Source: an uncultured Bacteroides sp. (GTDB lineage: Bacteria > Bacteroidota > Bacteroidia > Bacteroidales > Bacteroidaceae). From it: a DNA stretch of 64,000 nt. The notes under the pieces were generated by a model that had not been told where the DNA came from, ran no database searches, and was given only the letters and a program-made list of their open reading frames with translations. Position 1 is the first letter of the stretch. Every line of letters starts with the position of its first letter. The position numbers were made by a program, and so were the translations under genes. The stretch lies in the NCBI GenBank assembly GCA_944321495.1, contig CALULP010000009.1, positions 62,001 through 126,000 of the forward strand. Direction: 5' to 3'. Positions 37,903 through 49,554 of the stretch are shown one piece after another.

Positions 37903-37989
37903 GTACAATCCGGATTTTTTAGGATATCCCGCGTTCCTTTTACAAATTAACAGTTTTTACAATTCCTCTTTCCGCATCTAATAAACGGG

Positions 37990-40173
37990 TTAATTCGCCA
38001 TTTCGGAAATGAACTTGACCCGCACCAGACGAACTTCTTCTTCCGTAAAATCATCACCCAATTCTTCCAATGCTTCTTCTATGTCATCAGTAGTTGACTC
38101 TTTAAAATAGTCATAGATGTCAAGCATGTGGTCTTCATCCATGATTTCCTCCAAAAAGTAATCAATGTTCAACTTAGTACCGGAATACACAATAGCCTCG
38201 ATTTCGTTCAAAAGCTCATCAAACTCAATGCCTTTAGATACAGCGATGTCATCTAAAGCTACTTTCCTGTCTATTGCCTGAATGATGGATACTTTCAATT
38301 TCGACTTATTGGCAACAGTGCGCACACGCAAATCTTCAGGGCGCTCTATTTCATTTTCCTCACAATGGCGTTTAATAAGCTTGCAAAATTCTTCACCGTA
38401 TCGTTTTGCTTTACCGGCACCTACACCTGGGATATTCTGCAATTCCTCAAGAGTTATCGGGTAAATGGTTGCCATCGCTTCCAAAGAAGGATCTTGAAAA
38501 ATGACATAGGGCGGAACCGAGAGTTGCTTGGATAACTTCTTACGTAGGTCTTTAAGCATGGCATACAATACAGGATCGACCGCACATGCCCCTCCTCCTC
38601 GTACAGGAGCATCTTCTTCCACTTCCTCAAAATCTTTATCTTCTACGATTTTAAAAGAAACAGGATGTTCCAAGAATTTACGTCCCGCGGAGGTAACTTT
38701 CAACAACCCATAATTTTCTACATCTTTACTTAAATACCCGGCAATCAAGGCTTGGCGAATTACAGCATTCCATATTTTGTCATCCTCATCTATACCAGAG
38801 CCAAAAACATCCAAGTCTTCATGCAGATGGGCTTGTACTTCAGAAGTGGCCCTTCCACGTATAATATCTATGATATAATCCGATTTGAAATTTTCCTTTA
38901 CCGCCAAGATGGTTTCTATGACGGTACACAACAATTCTTGTGCTTCCACTTGTTTTTTAGGATTTAAACAATTGTCGCAATTCCCACAATTATCTTCTGT
39001 ATATTCTTCACCAAAATAATGAAGCAATGTCTTACGACGGCACAATGAAGATTCGGCATAGGCGGCCGTTTCCTGCAAAAGCTGCTTGCCTATCTCTTGC
39101 TCGGCCACAGGCTTGCCTTGCATGAATTTTTCCAACTTCTGCAAATCTTTATTGGTATAGAACGTGATACATTGACCTTCACCACCGTCACGCCCGGCAC
39201 GCCCGGTTTCTTGGTAATACCCTTCCAAGCTCTTGGGAATATCGTAATGAATGACAAAACGCACATCCGGTTTATCTATTCCCATGCCAAAAGCAATGGT
39301 TGCCACAATGACATCTATTTTTTCCATCAGAAAGTCATCTTGGTTTTGCGAGCGTGTAGCCGAATCCATACCGGCATGATATGGCCGTGCGTTGATCCCA
39401 TTGGCCTGCAGAATCTCGGCAAGTTCTTCTACCTTTTTACGGCTCAGGCAATAAATGATACCTGATTTTTCAGGATTATTCTTGATGAACTTAATGATAT
39501 CTTTATCAATATTAGCCGTCTTAGGACGTACTTCATAATAAAGATTAGGGCGATTAAACGATGATTTGAATACCTTGGCATCATTCATGCCCAGATTTTT
39601 CTGGATATCATGTTGAACCTTGGGCGTTGCAGTAGCAGTAAGGGCTATCAACGGTGCTTTCCCTATTTCATTTATGATTGGTCGTATGCGACGGTATTCC
39701 GGGCGGAAATCATGTCCCCATTCCGAAATACAATGCGCTTCATCGACTGCATAGAACGATATCTTCACCGTTTTCAAGAACTCCACATTCTCATCTTTTG
39801 TCAAAGACTCGGGTGCTACATAAAGCAGCTTTGTCTTTCCGCTAAGAATATCCGCCTTTACTTGATCTATTGCCCCTTTATTCAGAGAAGAATTTATGAA
39901 ATGTGCCACTCCATCTTCCTCACTATAATTACGCATTGCATCCACTTGATTTTTCATCAATGCGATCAAAGGCGAAATAACGATAGCAGTTCCTTCCATC
40001 AACAACGAAGGCAACTGATAGCACAATGATTTTCCACCTCCTGTAGGCATTAATACAAATGTATCATTACCTGCCAACAGGTTCTCTATGATTGCCTCTT
40101 GATTACCTTTGAATGTGTCAAACCCGAAGTATTTCTTCAGTTCTTCTGTCAAATTAATCTTCTTTTTTGCCAT
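37990..40173 (-). CDS. recQ: ATP-dependent DNA helicase RecQ
   Basis: Superfamily 2, 3'-5' DNA helicase of recombination and replication-fork repair, 727 residues. Motifs: Walker A MPTGGGKSLCYQLP near 43-49, DEAH box VDEAHCISEWGHDFRPEYRR near 144, GIIYCLSRKKVEELAE, motif VI YYQETGRAGRDG, the RecQ zinc site CRRKTLLHYFGEEYTEDNC then CDNC, a winged-helix RQC domain, and an HRDC domain (PPYVIFQDPSLEAMATIYP). The C-terminal extension beyond HRDC, about 110 acidic residues (DDIEEALEELGDDFTEEEV), is longer than in E. coli RecQ. It lies downstream of clpX with a 171-base gap and probably has its own promoter. Confidence 0.97.
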   Translation of the reverse strand: MAKKKINLTEELKKYFGFDTFKGNQEAIIENLLAGNDTFVLMPTGGGKSLCYQLPSLLMEGTAIVISPLIALMKNQVDAMRNYSEEDGVAHFINSSLNKGAIDQVKADILSGKTKLLYVAPESLTKDENVEFLKTVKISFYAVDEAHCISEWGHDFRPEYRRIRPIINEIGKAPLIALTATATPKVQHDIQKNLGMNDAKVFKSSFNRPNLYYEVRPKTANIDKDIIKFIKNNPEKSGIIYCLSRKKVEELAEILQANGINARPYHAGMDSATRSQNQDDFLMEKIDVIVATIAFGMGIDKPDVRFVIHYDIPKSLEGYYQETGRAGRDGGEGQCITFYTNKDLQKLEKFMQGKPVAEQEIGKQLLQETAAYAESSLCRRKTLLHYFGEEYTEDNCGNCDNCLNPKKQVEAQELLCTVIETILAVKENFKSDYIIDIIRGRATSEVQAHLHEDLDVFGSGIDEDDKIWNAVIRQALIAGYLSKDVENYGLLKVTSAGRKFLEHPVSFKIVEDKDFEEVEEDAPVRGGGACAVDPVLYAMLKDLRKKLSKQLSVPPYVIFQDPSLEAMATIYPITLEELQNIPGVGAGKAKRYGEEFCKLIKRHCEENEIERPEDLRVRTVANKSKLKVSIIQAIDRKVALDDIAVSKGIEFDELLNEIEAIVYSGTKLNIDYFLEEIMDEDHMLDIYDYFKESTTDDIEEALEELGDDFTEEEVRLVRVKFISEMAN

Positions 40174-40246
40174 GGTTCATTAGGTCATCGTTATTATTGA
40201 ATTGGAACTATTTCGCAAAAGCATATTCTCTACCCTGTAACTCTAA

Positions 40247-40254
40247 CAAAGTTA
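40247..40254 (-). promoter_or_regulatory. Bacteroides -7 box for recQ
   Basis: Minus strand reads TAACTTTG, exact TAnnTTTG, 74 bases before recQ and after the clpX stop. The same octamer occurs upstream of clpP. Confidence 0.5.
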
Positions 40255-40344
40255 GGAACAAGTTCTCAAATTTCAGTATATTCAGCCCATTATTTTTCAA
40301 GAAAAAAACAGGAAGAATACCGGCATATCCCTTACGCACTGATT

Positions 40345-41589
40345 CTAAGCATTTTGAAGTCTGGCCATATTGGCTTTTTCCAACTGATGCTTAGCATATT
40401 CCAATGTCACGGTAAAACTATCTTTATGCTCGGATGGAATTTCAAACATAGCATCCATCATGATGGTTTCCACTATGGAACGCAATCCGCGGGCTCCCAA
40501 TTTATACTCAATAGCCTTATCTACAATGTACTCAAACACAGCATCTTCAAAATCAAGTTTTACCCCATCCATTTCAAACAACTTGATATATTGCTTGATA
40601 ATGGAATTTTTAGGTTCGGTAAGGATTGCACGCAACGCTGTGCGGTCCAAGGGATTCAAATAGGTCAAAACCGGTAACCGGCCTATGATTTCCGGAATCA
40701 AGCCAAACGACTTCAAATCCTGCGGAGCAATATATTGCATCAGATTGTTCTTGTCAATAGCTGCCGTATTGCGTACCGAGTTATAACCCACCACATGCGT
40801 ATTGAGTCTTTGGGCTATCTTTTTCTCTATGCCGTCAAATGCTCCACCGCAAATAAACAAAATATTCTTAGTGTTTACCGGAATCATTTTCTGTTCGGGA
40901 TGCTTGCGCCCGCCCTGAGGTGGGACGTTGACAACCGACCCCTCCAGCAACTTTAGCAATCCCTGTTGCACACCCTCTCCACTCACATCACGGGTTATGG
41001 AGGGATTATCACCTTTACGTGCTATCTTATCTATTTCATCGATAAAGACAATACCACGCTCTGCCTCAGCCACATTATAATCTGCCACTTGAAGCAGACG
41101 AGTCAAAATGCTTTCAATATCCTCACCCACATAGCCTGCCTCAGTCAGCACCGTAGCATCTACAATGGTAAAAGGTACATTCAACATTTTTGCAATGGTA
41201 CGTGCCAACAACGTTTTTCCAGTTCCCGTGCTTCCGACCATAATGATATTCGACTTTTCAATCTCCACATCATCACCTCGGTCTTTTTGCAGTAGGCGTT
41301 TATAATGATTATAGACGGACACAGCCAAAAAGCGTTTGGCATCATCTTGCCCAATGACATATTGGTCAAGGAACTGTTTTATCTCAACAGGTTTTGGCAA
41401 ATCACTCAAGTCCAATGGCTTGACACCATTTTTCTGACGAGCTCCCATGGCTTCTTGCGTAATTTCATACGCTTGGGCAGCACAGCTGTCACAGATAAAT
41501 CCATTCAAGCCCGAAATCAAGAAACCGACTTCGTCTTCCGAACGTCCACAAAAGCTACATCTATTTCTATTTTTCTTAGAATCCGCCAT
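40345..41589 (-). CDS. clpX: ClpX, ATPase subunit of the ClpXP protease
   Basis: AAA+ unfoldase that feeds substrates into ClpP. The 414-residue length is normal. The N-terminal zinc-binding domain has [13 protein letters not shown] and CDSCAAQA (Cys 11, 14, 33, 36). Walker A is [13 protein letters not shown] (about 119-131), Walker B is [15 protein letters not shown], and sensor 2 lies in [15 protein letters not shown]. It starts 1 base after the clpP stop, so the two form one operon on the minus strand. Confidence 0.98.
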   Translation of the reverse strand: MADSKKNRNRCSFCGRSEDEVGFLISGLNGFICDSCAAQAYEITQEAMGARQKNGVKPLDLSDLPKPVEIKQFLDQYVIGQDDAKRFLAVSVYNHYKRLLQKDRGDDVEIEKSNIIMVGSTGTGKTLLARTIAKMLNVPFTIVDATVLTEAGYVGEDIESILTRLLQVADYNVAEAERGIVFIDEIDKIARKGDNPSITRDVSGEGVQQGLLKLLEGSVVNVPPQGGRKHPEQKMIPVNTKNILFICGGAFDGIEKKIAQRLNTHVVGYNSVRNTAAIDKNNLMQYIAPQDLKSFGLIPEIIGRLPVLTYLNPLDRTALRAILTEPKNSIIKQYIKLFEMDGVKLDFEDAVFEYIVDKAIEYKLGARGLRSIVETIMMDAMFEIPSEHKDSFTVTLEYAKHQLEKANMARLQNA

Positions 41590-41590
41590 A

Positions 41591-42253
41591 TCACTTTTTA
41601 ATCAAAACCTCATCCACCATACCATACTCTTTGGCTTCCTGTGCTGTCATCCAATAATCGCGGTCCGAATCAGCCCATACTTTTTCAAACGGAGTATGCG
41701 AATGTTCGGCTATGATGGTATAAAGCTCTTTCTTCAGTTTTTGAATCTCACGGGCAGTAATTTCGATATCCGAAGCCTGTCCTTGCGCCCCTCCCATGGG
41801 TTGATGAATCATGACACGCGAATGAGTCAATGCCGAGCGTTTCCCTTCTGCACCGGCCACCAACAGCACAGCCGCCATACTTGCAGCCATACCGGTACAT
41901 ATCGTTGCCACATCACTGGAAATGAATTGCATAGTATCATAGATACCCAACCCTGCATATACAGAGCCACCCGGTGAATTGATGTATATGGAAATATCTT
42001 TACCCGGATCTACCGAATCCAAATAAAGAAGCTGCGCTTGCAGGGTATTGGCAGTATAGTCATCAATCTGAGTACCCAAAAAAATGATACGATCCATCAT
42101 CAAACGTGAGAACACGTCAAGTTGGGTCACATTAAGCTGCCGTTCTTCCAATATGTAAGGATTCAGGTAACCAGCCTGTGACTTAATCACATCATCCAGC
42201 ACATGCCCGTTCATACCCAAATGCATGGTGGCATATTTTCTAAAATCGTCCAT
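41591..42253 (-). CDS. clpP: ClpP, proteolytic subunit of the Clp protease
   Basis: Serine protease ring subunit. I start at ATG 42253 (220 residues, beginning [17 protein letters not shown]), which fits the family; an ATG 13 codons upstream is possible but would add MREDYKRLIQKRI. The catalytic Ser is in [11 protein letters not shown] (about 125), the His in [12 protein letters not shown] (about 150), and the Asp in the later [15 protein letters not shown] region. clpX follows immediately. In many Bacteroides the trigger factor gene tig lies upstream, but here the upstream neighbour is a MATE pump. Confidence 0.97.
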   Translation of the reverse strand: MDDFRKYATMHLGMNGHVLDDVIKSQAGYLNPYILEERQLNVTQLDVFSRLMMDRIIFLGTQIDDYTANTLQAQLLYLDSVDPGKDISIYINSPGGSVYAGLGIYDTMQFISSDVATICTGMAASMAAVLLVAGAEGKRSALTHSRVMIHQPMGGAQGQASDIEITAREIQKLKKELYTIIAEHSHTPFEKVWADSDRDYWMTAQEAKEYGMVDEVLIKK

Positions 42254-42318
42254 AATCCTTTTCTGAATTAAACGTTTATAATCTTCCCGCACCGGGACAT
42301 ATACCGGAAACGGGATTG

Positions 42319-42326
42319 CAAAGTTA
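42319..42326 (-). promoter_or_regulatory. Bacteroides -7 box for clpPX
   Basis: Minus strand reads TAACTTTG, exact consensus, 66 bases before the clpP start. No well-spaced -33 element is seen: the nearest TTG is 28 bases away. Confidence 0.45.
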
Positions 42327-42353
42327 TAAAAAACGCATTAAAAAACGAGAAAA

Positions 42354-43775
42354 TCAAGCAGAATAATATCGGCTTCTTTTCCGGAACACCCACTTCAAAC
42401 GGCTAAGGAAAATAAATCCACGGAAACACAGCTCCAAACACATGGCAAGCCAAACACCTTTCAGCCCCATAACCGGAGCAAGCCATGCCGCCAACGTGAG
42501 CCGTACTGCCCAAATGCTACAGAAGTTCATCAGGCTGGGAATAATGGTATTCCCCATCCCAACAAACACACTATAAGCAACAATGGCGGCAGCAAACATC
42601 GGCTCTGCAAACGCTTCGATGCGCAATATCTCAACCCCCAATGCCAACACCTCGGCATCAGGCGTCATCGTTCCGATAATTAAAGGTGCCCCTACATACA
42701 TAAACACTCCCATAATACCCATTACCGCCATGCCCATACCTACCGTAATGTAAGCAAACCGTTTGGCCAAGTCTTTACGTCCGGCGCCATAGCTTTGCCC
42801 CACCAAAGTGGTCGCTGCGTCGGCTATGCCATAGCCGGGCATATAGCACAGGCTTTCTGCCGTAATGCCAAAAGAGTTGGCGGCTATGGCAAAAATGCCC
42901 AGAGGAGCTACGATAACGGTAGTCATAATCTGTGCCCCGCAAATCACCGCATGCTCTATACCCATCGGCAAACCTATGCGGACAGCCTTCTTCAATATCA
43001 TCCACGTGGGACGGAAACGCCCATGTTCAGCAACCAACCTCAGATCGTGCGAACGCGTACATAGATACCACAACAGTATTGCAGCGACCACCAGCTCGGC
43101 AAGGCCTGTACCCAAAGCAGCCCCCTCCACGCCCCAGCCTGCACCCGGCACCCAAAACGCAAGCCCGCCCCACTCCACTTCACGGGAAGGGAATATCAAG
43201 AAGAAGTTGAATATCACATCCAATACACACATCAATACGCTCAGCATACTGGGAATCCGCATGTTCCCGCTATATCTTAGCATGCTGCTGGAAAGGACAT
43301 AAAGCTGGAATACAGGCAGGAAAGATGCATAAATCAAGAAATAAAGCGATGAGTCCCTGCGAATAGCCTCATCGCCCCCCAACCATACCGGCAGAGAACC
43401 GCTGATAATCATGCCCACCATGCCCCACAACACTCCGAACACTCCTACAGCCACCAGTGCCTGCCGCAAGATGGAACGTGCCTTCTGCATATCGCCTGCC
43501 CCGATGGCATGTGCCACCTGCACGGAAAAACCGGTAGCCGCCGCCGAACACGTACCGCTGAACAACCAGGTAGTCGTGGAAATCAATCCGATGGAAGCTG
43601 CCGCATTCGCGCCCAGGCTTCCCACCATAGCGGCATCGATATATTGCATCACGATGGAGGACAGCTGTGCCATAATGGCCGGGATGCTGAGCAGCATGGT
43701 CAGCCGCGACTGCTGCCCCAGCGTCATGGGCTTCCCCAGTCGTATCAATGCAAGCAGGTCGTTCGAAGAAGTCAT
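42354..43775 (-). CDS. MATE-family multidrug/cation efflux transporter
   Basis: Inner-membrane antiporter of 473 residues with about 12 hydrophobic helices and the duplicated MATE pattern: N-terminal half with SIPAIMAQLSSIVMQYIDAA and GLISTTTWLFSGTCSAAATG, second half with IEHAVICGAQIMTTVIVAPL and YGIADAATTLVGQSYGAGRK. Members export drugs or metabolites with Na+ or H+. It is on the same strand as clpP but separated from it by a likely promoter. No regulator gene is adjacent, so the substrate cannot be inferred. Confidence 0.93.
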   Translation of the reverse strand: MTSSNDLLALIRLGKPMTLGQQSRLTMLLSIPAIMAQLSSIVMQYIDAAMVGSLGANAAASIGLISTTTWLFSGTCSAAATGFSVQVAHAIGAGDMQKARSILRQALVAVGVFGVLWGMVGMIISGSLPVWLGGDEAIRRDSSLYFLIYASFLPVFQLYVLSSSMLRYSGNMRIPSMLSVLMCVLDVIFNFFLIFPSREVEWGGLAFWVPGAGWGVEGAALGTGLAELVVAAILLWYLCTRSHDLRLVAEHGRFRPTWMILKKAVRIGLPMGIEHAVICGAQIMTTVIVAPLGIFAIAANSFGITAESLCYMPGYGIADAATTLVGQSYGAGRKDLAKRFAYITVGMGMAVMGIMGVFMYVGAPLIIGTMTPDAEVLALGVEILRIEAFAEPMFAAAIVAYSVFVGMGNTIIPSLMNFCSIWAVRLTLAAWLAPVMGLKGVWLAMCLELCFRGFIFLSRLKWVFRKRSRYYSA

Positions 43776-43797
43776 ATAGAGCTATAAAAGAAAGGAA

Positions 43798-43830
43798 GCC
43801 AACCTCGCATGTAACATGTAAAAGGTTGGC
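43798..43830 (-). terminator. Terminator of the POT transporter gene
   Basis: Perfect 8-bp stem (GCCAACCT with AGGTTGGC) around a 17-base loop. On the minus strand it is followed by a pyrimidine run TTCCTTTCTTTTA. It begins 29 bases after the transporter stop. Confidence 0.75.
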
Positions 43831-43858
43831 CTTCTTCTAATTTATAATAAATAAGTTG

Positions 43859-45523
43859 TTATTTTGTGGCCGACTCGAGTTTCTTCATGATTGAGAATAT
43901 AAAGAGAGCCGACAACAAGCAAAGCGAAATAAGGAGAGTCCAGATGCCCCACAACGGAAGCTTGTCCCACAACAGTCCGGGTATGGATACCAGATAGTTA
44001 CCCACAGCCGTAGCGGCAAACCAGCAACCCATCATGGCACCCTTGTACTTGGGAGGAGCGACTTTCGACACGAACGAGATGCCCATGGGCGAAAGCAGCA
44101 ACTCGGCAAACGTCAGCACCAGATAAGTGGATATCAACCAGTTGGGCGACACAAGCACATCGCTCACCGTACCTCCCAGTTCGGCAGGAGAAGCGAGGCC
44201 GAACGAGCCGACCGTAAGTATCAGGAAGCCGGCTGCTGCCACCAGCATGCCCAGCCCTATCTTGCGGGGAGCCGACGGCTCCTTGCCCTTCGATGCCAAT
44301 GCGCTGAAAATGGCCAGGGAGAACGGCGTAAGCGCTACCACGAAGAACGGATTAAACTGCTGGAAGTCGGACGGCTGGATAGACACCTCGCCCGGCAACG
44401 ACGTGTAAATGCCTGCGACACCGCACCACAGGGCCAACGTGACCGCGCCCAGAATAACCTTTGTACGTGCCACCTTGGCCTGGAAGGTACTGAACAGCGT
44501 ATAAATGGAAATGGCTATGAGCACCAGTCCCCATACGTTGAAACCGATGCGGGTAAACCCTTCGGCAATGTTCGACGTATAGTCGCGGGCAAAGATGGTC
44601 ATCGTGGCACCGTTCTGGTGGAAGGCCATCCAGAAGAACACCACCACGGCAAACACCAGCAACAGGGCCGTGATGCGGCTCTTGGTCTGGGCGGGGGTCA
44701 GTTCCACTTCCTCGATGTGGTTGGCCTGGGCCTGCTTGGAGTTGACATCGGCGTGCTTGAACCACGAACGGCAACCGTAATAGATGGCCACGGAAAGCAG
44801 CAGGGACACACAGGCTACGGCAAACCCGTAGTTGTAGGCCTCCGAAAGCCTTTCGATGTAGTAGCTGCTGAACGTGGGCAGGTCCATGCCCGCAGCCCCG
44901 TCCATAGATGCCGCCAGGGCTGACAGCTTGTCGGCATTGTCGGGCGAGATGACTCCGTCAAGGCACTGGTGAGCCAGGGAAGGGATGTTGGCGTCGTAAA
45001 ACAGGCCGCCTTTCTCCAGGAAGAAGTTGGTGATGCTCTTGGCCATCGAGGGGGCGAACATGGCGCCGATGTTGATGGCCATGTAGAACAGGCTGAACGC
45101 GGCGTCACGCTTCGACGAGTACTTCGGGTCGTCGTAGAGGTTGCCCACCATGACCTGCAGGTTGCCCTTGAACAGGCCCGTGCCGATGGCTATCAGCGCC
45201 AGTGCGCCAAACATCAGCACCTTGCCTGCGATGCCGGCTTCCGTGGGGATGGCCAGGCACAGGTAGCCTGCAAACATCACGCCGATGCCCAGCGTGACAC
45301 ACTTGCCGAACCCTATCTTGTCGGCAAGGATGCCGCCGAACAAGGGCATGAAATACACGGCAGCGAGGAAAATGGAATAAATCTGCGTGGCAACCGCCGC
45401 GCTGAAGCCGAACTTCGCCTGGATGAACAGCAGGAAGATGGCGAGCATGGTGTAGTAACCGAAACGCTCGCCCGTGTTGGCAAGCGCCAGGGCGTAGAGC
45501 CCCTTAGGTTGTCCTTCAAACAT
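43859..45523 (-). CDS. POT-family proton-coupled peptide transporter
   Basis: Inner-membrane major-facilitator protein of 554 residues for di- and tripeptide uptake. The POT proton-coupling motif is visible near the N-terminus as GERFGYYTMLAIFLLF, along with GGILADKIGFGKCVTLGIG (the MFS loop signature) and ALIAIGTGLFKGNLQVMVGN. A hydrophilic segment around 175-235 lies between helices 6 and 7. The C-terminus includes the family's AELLLSPMGISFVSKVAPPK and GCWFAATAVGNYL. The DNA is distinctly GC-richer than the MATE gene. A -7 box is found at 45585-45592, and a terminator follows. Confidence 0.94.
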   Translation of the reverse strand: MFEGQPKGLYALALANTGERFGYYTMLAIFLLFIQAKFGFSAAVATQIYSIFLAAVYFMPLFGGILADKIGFGKCVTLGIGVMFAGYLCLAIPTEAGIAGKVLMFGALALIAIGTGLFKGNLQVMVGNLYDDPKYSSKRDAAFSLFYMAINIGAMFAPSMAKSITNFFLEKGGLFYDANIPSLAHQCLDGVISPDNADKLSALAASMDGAAGMDLPTFSSYYIERLSEAYNYGFAVACVSLLLSVAIYYGCRSWFKHADVNSKQAQANHIEEVELTPAQTKSRITALLLVFAVVVFFWMAFHQNGATMTIFARDYTSNIAEGFTRIGFNVWGLVLIAISIYTLFSTFQAKVARTKVILGAVTLALWCGVAGIYTSLPGEVSIQPSDFQQFNPFFVVALTPFSLAIFSALASKGKEPSAPRKIGLGMLVAAAGFLILTVGSFGLASPAELGGTVSDVLVSPNWLISTYLVLTFAELLLSPMGISFVSKVAPPKYKGAMMGCWFAATAVGNYLVSIPGLLWDKLPLWGIWTLLISLCLLSALFIFSIMKKLESATK

Positions 45524-45584
45524 ATTGCTTCAATTAAGTTAGATTAATAAATCAGGTTAATAAGAGGATTTGTTTTTCCGCCTG

Positions 45585-45592
45585 CAAAGATA
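45585..45592 (-). promoter_or_regulatory. Bacteroides -7 box for the POT transporter
   Basis: Minus strand reads TATCTTTG, exact consensus, 62 bases before the POT start. No -33 match at standard spacing. Confidence 0.55.
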
Positions 45593-45613
45593 AGATTTTT
45601 GTGCAAGAATCCT

Positions 45614-46096
45614 TTAAAAAAGCTTGCAAAGTTCAGCACGGGCCTCGCGCACCAGGTCCCCGGGGGAAAGCTTCAGCTGCAAGCCGCGCTGCCCGGCGCT
45701 GACGTAGATGTAGGGATACTGCATGCAGGTGTCGTGGATGTAGGTGGGCAGGGGCTTCCTCATGCCGATGGGCGAGCAGCCCCCGCGGATGTAGCCGGTG
45801 AGGGGCAGCAGCTCCTTGACGGGAATGAGGTCGCACTTCTTGTTGCCGCTTACGCGGGCGGCCTGCTTGAGGTCGACCTCGTGCTCGCCGGGAATGACGC
45901 AGACGAAGTGTCCCGTGCGGTCGCCCCGCAGCACGAGGGTCTTGAAGACGCACTCCACGTTCTCGCCCAACTGCGCGGCGACGTGGGGCGCGCTGAGGTC
46001 GTTCTCGTCCACCTCGTAGGGAATCAGTTCGTACTTCACCCCGGCCTTGTCCAGCAGGCGGGCGGCGTTGGTCTTGTTTATCTTTTCTTTCGGCAT
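45614..46096 (-). CDS. ybaK: YbaK/EbsC-type Cys-tRNA(Pro) deacylase
   Basis: Trans-editing enzyme that hydrolyses Cys-tRNA(Pro) made by mischarging. The 160-residue length is normal. The family Lys is in VECVFKTLVLRGD (about residue 50), and the later signature GYIRGGCSPIGMRKPLPTYI matches YbaK strongly. The gene stands alone on the minus strand between uvrA and the POT transporter. Codon use is very GC-rich (third positions mostly G or C), as in uvrA and the POT gene, unlike the genes at 37-42 kb. Confidence 0.93.
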   Translation of the reverse strand: MPKEKINKTNAARLLDKAGVKYELIPYEVDENDLSAPHVAAQLGENVECVFKTLVLRGDRTGHFVCVIPGEHEVDLKQAARVSGNKKCDLIPVKELLPLTGYIRGGCSPIGMRKPLPTYIHDTCMQYPYIYVSAGQRGLQLKLSPGDLVREARAELCKLF

Positions 46097-46180
46097 AAAG
46101 CTGACGTTTTAGTGTGTATATATATAATATGGTGTAAATACGGTTTGCGGGCGAGGGTGTGTCACAATAGTATAGTACGG

Positions 46181-46208
46181 ATTCCCCTCCTCCCTGGAGG
46201 AGGAGAAT
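46181..46208. terminator. Hairpin between uvrA and ybaK
   Basis: A 13-bp arm with one mismatch (ATTCCCCTCCTCC with GGAGGAGGAGAAT) and almost no loop. It lies on the uvrA 3' side past the 23-bp repeats. No U-tract follows, so a terminator role is uncertain. Confidence 0.45.
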
Positions 46209-46241
46209 TCAGTTACCATTGTATTTTGGCACATCCTCTTC

Positions 46242-46370
46242 AAGGGTATCCGACACCGACCTCTAAGGGTCTCCGACACCGACCTCTAAGGGTCTCCGAT
46301 GCCGACCTCTAAGGGGCTCCGGCACCGACCTCTAAGGGTCTCCGGCGCCGACCCCTAAGGGTATCCGGCA

Positions 46371-46388
<18 letters not shown>
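46242..46388. repeat. 23-bp minisatellite overlapping the uvrA 3' end
   Basis: Six consecutive 23-base units (46242, 46265, 46288, 46311, 46334, 46357) plus a partial seventh, with the core AAGGGTCTCCGACACCGACC. Copies differ at a few positions. The last full copy contains the uvrA stop codon, and the partial copy encodes its final residues (DTLKG). There are no unique spacers, so it is not a CRISPR. It occupies most of the 274-base gap between ybaK and uvrA. Confidence 0.92.
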
Positions 46389-49217
<2,829 letters not shown>

Positions 49218-49244
49218 ATTTCTTTTACACCCTAAACATTCGCG

Positions 49245-49252
49245 CAAAAATA
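49245..49252 (-). promoter_or_regulatory. Bacteroides -7 box for uvrA
   Basis: Minus strand reads TATTTTTG, exact consensus, 27 bases before ATG 49217. It overlaps the alternative TTG start at 49247, so the ATG is the better start. Confidence 0.6.
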
Positions 49253-49334
49253 ACGTTTTATCCCCAAATATCGGGCGAAAGCCTGTAATATTTCTGCCCG
49301 CACACCTTAGAAAAAAGGGATACTACACCACCCC

Positions 49335-49400
49335 GGTAGCGCTTCAACGCTACGGCGGTAGCACTACGACGCTACGACGGTAGCGTTTCAACGCCACGGA
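49335..49400. repeat. 22-bp hairpin-forming tandem repeat, three copies
   Basis: Units at 49335-49356, 49357-49378 and 49379-49400 share the pattern GGTAGCrywnnnACGCyACG. Unit 1 is itself palindromic (GTAGCG..CGCTAC), so each copy can fold into a small hairpin. It lies in the 337-base divergent gap between uvrA and the LysM gene; the rest of the gap shows only the two -7 boxes. Confidence 0.85.
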
Positions 49401-49501
49401 AGCCGCACTCCGGGCACCCTAAAAGCCCCACTTTGCCCCGCGAATAGCCCGGATATTCATTTCTTAACGCAATACGCTGGCAAGAATACCACAAATATTC
49501 C

Positions 49502-49509
49502 TATCTTTG
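49502..49509 (+). promoter_or_regulatory. Bacteroides -7 box for the LysM gene
   Basis: TATCTTTG, exact consensus, 45 bases before ATG 49555. It overlaps an in-frame earlier start at 49507, which argues for the later ATG. Confidence 0.6.
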
Positions 49510-49554
49510 CACATTGTTTTGAAAGAGTTGCGAATGCATAAACCACATATCTTC

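Noticed and set aside
45599..46312. 237-codon open frame on the plus strand across ybaK
   Set aside because: Antisense to ybaK and running into the 23-bp repeat; composition follows the GC-rich strand bias.
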